Origin: Anaerolineales bacterium
GTDB lineage: Bacteria > Chloroflexota > Anaerolineae > Anaerolineales > E44-bin32
NCBI GenBank assembly: GCA_030642885.1
Contig: DAOWMX010000083.1
Span: 1-8,574 of the forward strand
DNA length: 8,574 nucleotides
Direction: 5' to 3'
Of this stretch, positions 6,542 to 8,574 are shown in pieces. How positions within the stretch are numbered: position 1 is the first letter of the stretch; each line of letters begins with the position of its first letter. The notes under the pieces were generated by a model. The model was not told the DNA's origin, ran no database searches, and saw only the letters and a list, made by a program, of their open reading frames with translations. Position numbers and translations under genes: made by a program.

Positions 6542-8506
6542 ATGAGAACGTCGAAAAACATTTCCCCTTATGGAACCTGGGATTCACCCATTTCAGCAAC
6601 ATTCGTCTCCCAGTCAGGAATGGGGCACGGCGCATTGCCCCGTGAGGTTCTTGTTGATGGGCTTGACATCTACTGGGCCGCCGGCAGGCCCCAGGAAGGT
6701 GGGCGCTATGTCATTCTTCGTCACACTGACGATAAAAACATCGAGTGCATCACACCTCCGGATTTCAATGTTAGAACCCGCGTGCATGAATACGGCGGGG
6801 GCTCATACTTCGTGGCCGAAGGAGCAATCTACTTCTGCAATTACACCGACCAACGCATCTATCGGCAGGAGAATGGAAAATCTCCACAACCGATCACACC
6901 CGAACCGGAAAAGCCTGCCGGTCTGAGGTACGCGGCGATTCGCATTTCTCCCGATAAGCAGTGGTTGGTGTGCATTCGAGAGCGGCACGTTTCAGAAGAG
7001 CACGTTGAGAACGAATTAGTCATACTCCCTCCAGATGGATCGATCAAACCCCAAATCCTCGCTTCAGGTCACGACTTCTACGCTTCCCCTCGTTTCAGCC
7101 CGGATGGAAAGAAGCTCGCTTTCCTGTCATGGGATCATCCAAATATGCCCTGGGATGGGACCGAACTATGGGTCGGGGATTTCAAAGATGGAAAACTGGA
7201 GGCCATCCACAAAGTAGCAGGCGGCATGAACGAATCCATATTTCAGCCTGAGTGGAATCACCAAGGAGTCTTACATTTTATTTCTGACGTGACCGGCTGG
7301 TGGAATCTGTACGCATTCGATGAAAGCGAGATTGTACCCCTTCACAAACGCGAAGCTGACTTCGGGATTCCCCAATGGATGCTGGAGTACTCAACCTATA
7401 CCTTCCTCCCCGATGGCCGGATCGTTTGTTTATATCTCGAAATGGGGAAATCTCGTATCGGCATTCTCACCCCTCAAGATGGGAAGCTTGAAGAGTTCTC
7501 AACACCCTTCTCCGCTTTCGAGTTGCCGACAATCCAATCTGATGCTCTTGGGCAGGTCTGGTTGCTCGCCGGTACGCATACGACAGAGCCGGGTTTAGCG
7601 GTACTCAACCCGGAGACAGGAGAGGGTCATGTCGTTCATATTTCAATGGAGCATGAAATTGATCCGCTTTCCATTTCCGTTCCCGAACATATCGCCTTTC
7701 CTTCTGAAGGGGGTCGTACTTCCTACGCCTACTTCTACCCACCCACGAATGCCTCCTTCGAGGCGCCGGCGGATGAAAAACCACCGCTGATCGTTCTCAG
7801 CCATGGTGGGCCGACATCAGCTGCTCGTCCTCACTTTCAGGCCGAGATCCAATTTTGGACCAGTCGGGGTTTCGCTATCGCCGACGTTAACTACGGCGGG
7901 AGCGCAGGTTATGGGAGGGCCTATCGCGATCAATTGAAAGGTGAATGGGGGATCGTCGATGTCGAGGATTGTGTAAACGCGGCTCTTTTCTTAGCCAAGG
8001 GTGGCAAAGTCGATGGTGAACGCTTGTTAATCCGCGGGGGCAGCGCCGGTGGGTACGTAACCTTGTGCGCTTTAACTTTCCATGAGGTTTTCGCAGCTGG
8101 TGCGAGTTACTACGGCGTAGCAGATGCCGCCATCCTCGCCCAGCACACACACAAATTCGAAGAACGTTACCTGGACTCACTTATCGGGCCCTATCCCGAG
8201 AAGGAAGATCTCTATCGGGATAGATCACCCATTTATCATGCAAATCGGCTTTCATCTCCCGTGATCCTTTTTCAAGGTCTCGAGGACAAAGTCGTCAACC
8301 CAGAACAATCTGAAATTCTCGCGAAAGCGCTTAGCGAGAAAGGTCTCCCTTATGCTTATCTCACTTTCGAGGGCGAGCAACATGGCTTCCGTCGCTCGGA
8401 GACAATCGTAAATTGCCTCGATGCGGAGCTATATTTCTATTCAATAATTCTTGGGTTCGAATTACCTGCAGGGTTCTCGCCCGTTGAGATCCACAATCTG
8501 GAATAA
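6542..8506 (+). CDS. S9 family prolyl oligopeptidase-like serine peptidase (acylaminoacyl-peptidase / dipeptidyl-peptidase type)
   Basis: This is a 654-residue serine hydrolase of family S9. Such enzymes cleave short peptides or remove N-terminal acyl-amino acids or dipeptides, and the exact substrate cannot be read from sequence. The N-terminal part (about 30-380) is a beta-propeller of WD40/PD40-like blades, shown by repeats such as RISPDKQWLVCI (134-145) and RFSPDGKKLAFLSWD (184-198). The C-terminal alpha/beta hydrolase domain carries HGGP (421-424, oxyanion region), VNYGGSAGYGRAYRD (449-463), the nucleophile motif GGSAGG with Ser501, Asp582 in QGLEDKVVNP, and His614 in GEQHGF. The triad is complete. 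No signal peptide or membrane helix is present, so it should be cytosolic, probably in peptide turnover. ATG 6542 has GGAG five bases upstream. The gene lies 75 bases after mltG and has no evident functional tie to the operon. Confidence 0.95.
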   Translation: MRTSKNISPYGTWDSPISATFVSQSGMGHGALPREVLVDGLDIYWAAGRPQEGGRYVILRHTDDKNIECITPPDFNVRTRVHEYGGGSYFVAEGAIYFCNYTDQRIYRQENGKSPQPITPEPEKPAGLRYAAIRISPDKQWLVCIRERHVSEEHVENELVILPPDGSIKPQILASGHDFYASPRFSPDGKKLAFLSWDHPNMPWDGTELWVGDFKDGKLEAIHKVAGGMNESIFQPEWNHQGVLHFISDVTGWWNLYAFDESEIVPLHKREADFGIPQWMLEYSTYTFLPDGRIVCLYLEMGKSRIGILTPQDGKLEEFSTPFSAFELPTIQSDALGQVWLLAGTHTTEPGLAVLNPETGEGHVVHISMEHEIDPLSISVPEHIAFPSEGGRTSYAYFYPPTNASFEAPADEKPPLIVLSHGGPTSAARPHFQAEIQFWTSRGFAIADVNYGGSAGYGRAYRDQLKGEWGIVDVEDCVNAALFLAKGGKVDGERLLIRGGSAGGYVTLCALTFHEVFAAGASYYGVADAAILAQHTHKFEERYLDSLIGPYPEKEDLYRDRSPIYHANRLSSPVILFQGLEDKVVNPEQSEILAKALSEKGLPYAYLTFEGEQHGFRRSETIVNCLDAELYFYSIILGFELPAGFSPVEIHNLE

Positions 8507-8553
8507 GGCTCCTGCGGGAAACGCGCCGGATTCTTCGCTAAAGGGAATTCCTG

Positions 8554-8574
8554 ATGCAGTCTCCGAAACTGGAC
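8554..8574 (+). CDS. Possible start of a further gene, cut by the window edge
   Basis: ATG 8554 begins MQSPKLD and stays open to the edge. AAGGGA at 8541-8546 lies seven bases upstream as a plausible Shine-Dalgarno. Seven codons are too few to identify a product, and a frame on the minus strand is also open across these last 68 bases. This is a tentative call based on spacing alone. Confidence 0.25.

Noticed and set aside
7887..8180. Long minus-strand frame opposite the S9 hydrolase domain
   Set aside because: It lies entirely within a clear catalytic domain on the other strand, and its Arg/His/Pro-rich product has no recognisable motif; it is a shadow frame.

Overview
The window looks like an ordinary housekeeping stretch of a bacterial chromosome, most likely from a member of the Chloroflexota (Anaerolineae-like). 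That placement is an inference. It rests on the gene order alaS, baseplate-J-like membrane protein, ruvX, mltG and on the look of the baseplate-J-like protein, whose N-terminal domain resembles proteins I remember from that phylum. No rRNA or other direct phylogenetic marker is present. I see no mobile element, CRISPR array, toxin-antitoxin pair or phage module, and base composition and coding style look even across the window.

Layout from left to right. Bases 2-265 are the last 87 codons of an ABC exporter-type ATPase, cut by the window edge. The next 387 bases lack a protein gene but hold a compact divergent control region. A tRNA-Asp(GTC) gene lies on the minus strand (415-488) with its own strong sigma-70-like promoter (501-530) and a perfect-palindrome terminator (387-412). 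Facing away from it is the promoter (602-630) for a plus-strand operon: alaS (653-3415), a 504-residue membrane protein with a baseplate-J-like outer domain (3440-4954), ruvX (4951-5343, overlapping its neighbour by 4 bases) and mltG (5327-6466, overlapping ruvX by 17 bases). After a 75-base T-rich gap comes a cytosolic S9-family prolyl oligopeptidase-like hydrolase (6542-8506). A possible start codon of another gene appears at the right edge (8554).

The operon joins translation (alanyl-tRNA synthetase), RNA/DNA nuclease work (RuvX/YqgF) and the cell envelope (MltG, an inner-membrane lytic transglycosylase). The order alaS-X-ruvX-mltG parallels the Bacillus subtilis alaS-yrzL-yrrK-yrzB-yrrL cluster. 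The slot held there by the small protein YrzL/IreB is held here by a large single-pass membrane protein of unknown function. That protein is the one real unknown in the window. The other findings are modest: a Cys/His-rich loop in AlaRS, a shortened and divergent RuvX, a C8 tract in mltG, and a GTG start without a Shine-Dalgarno sequence.
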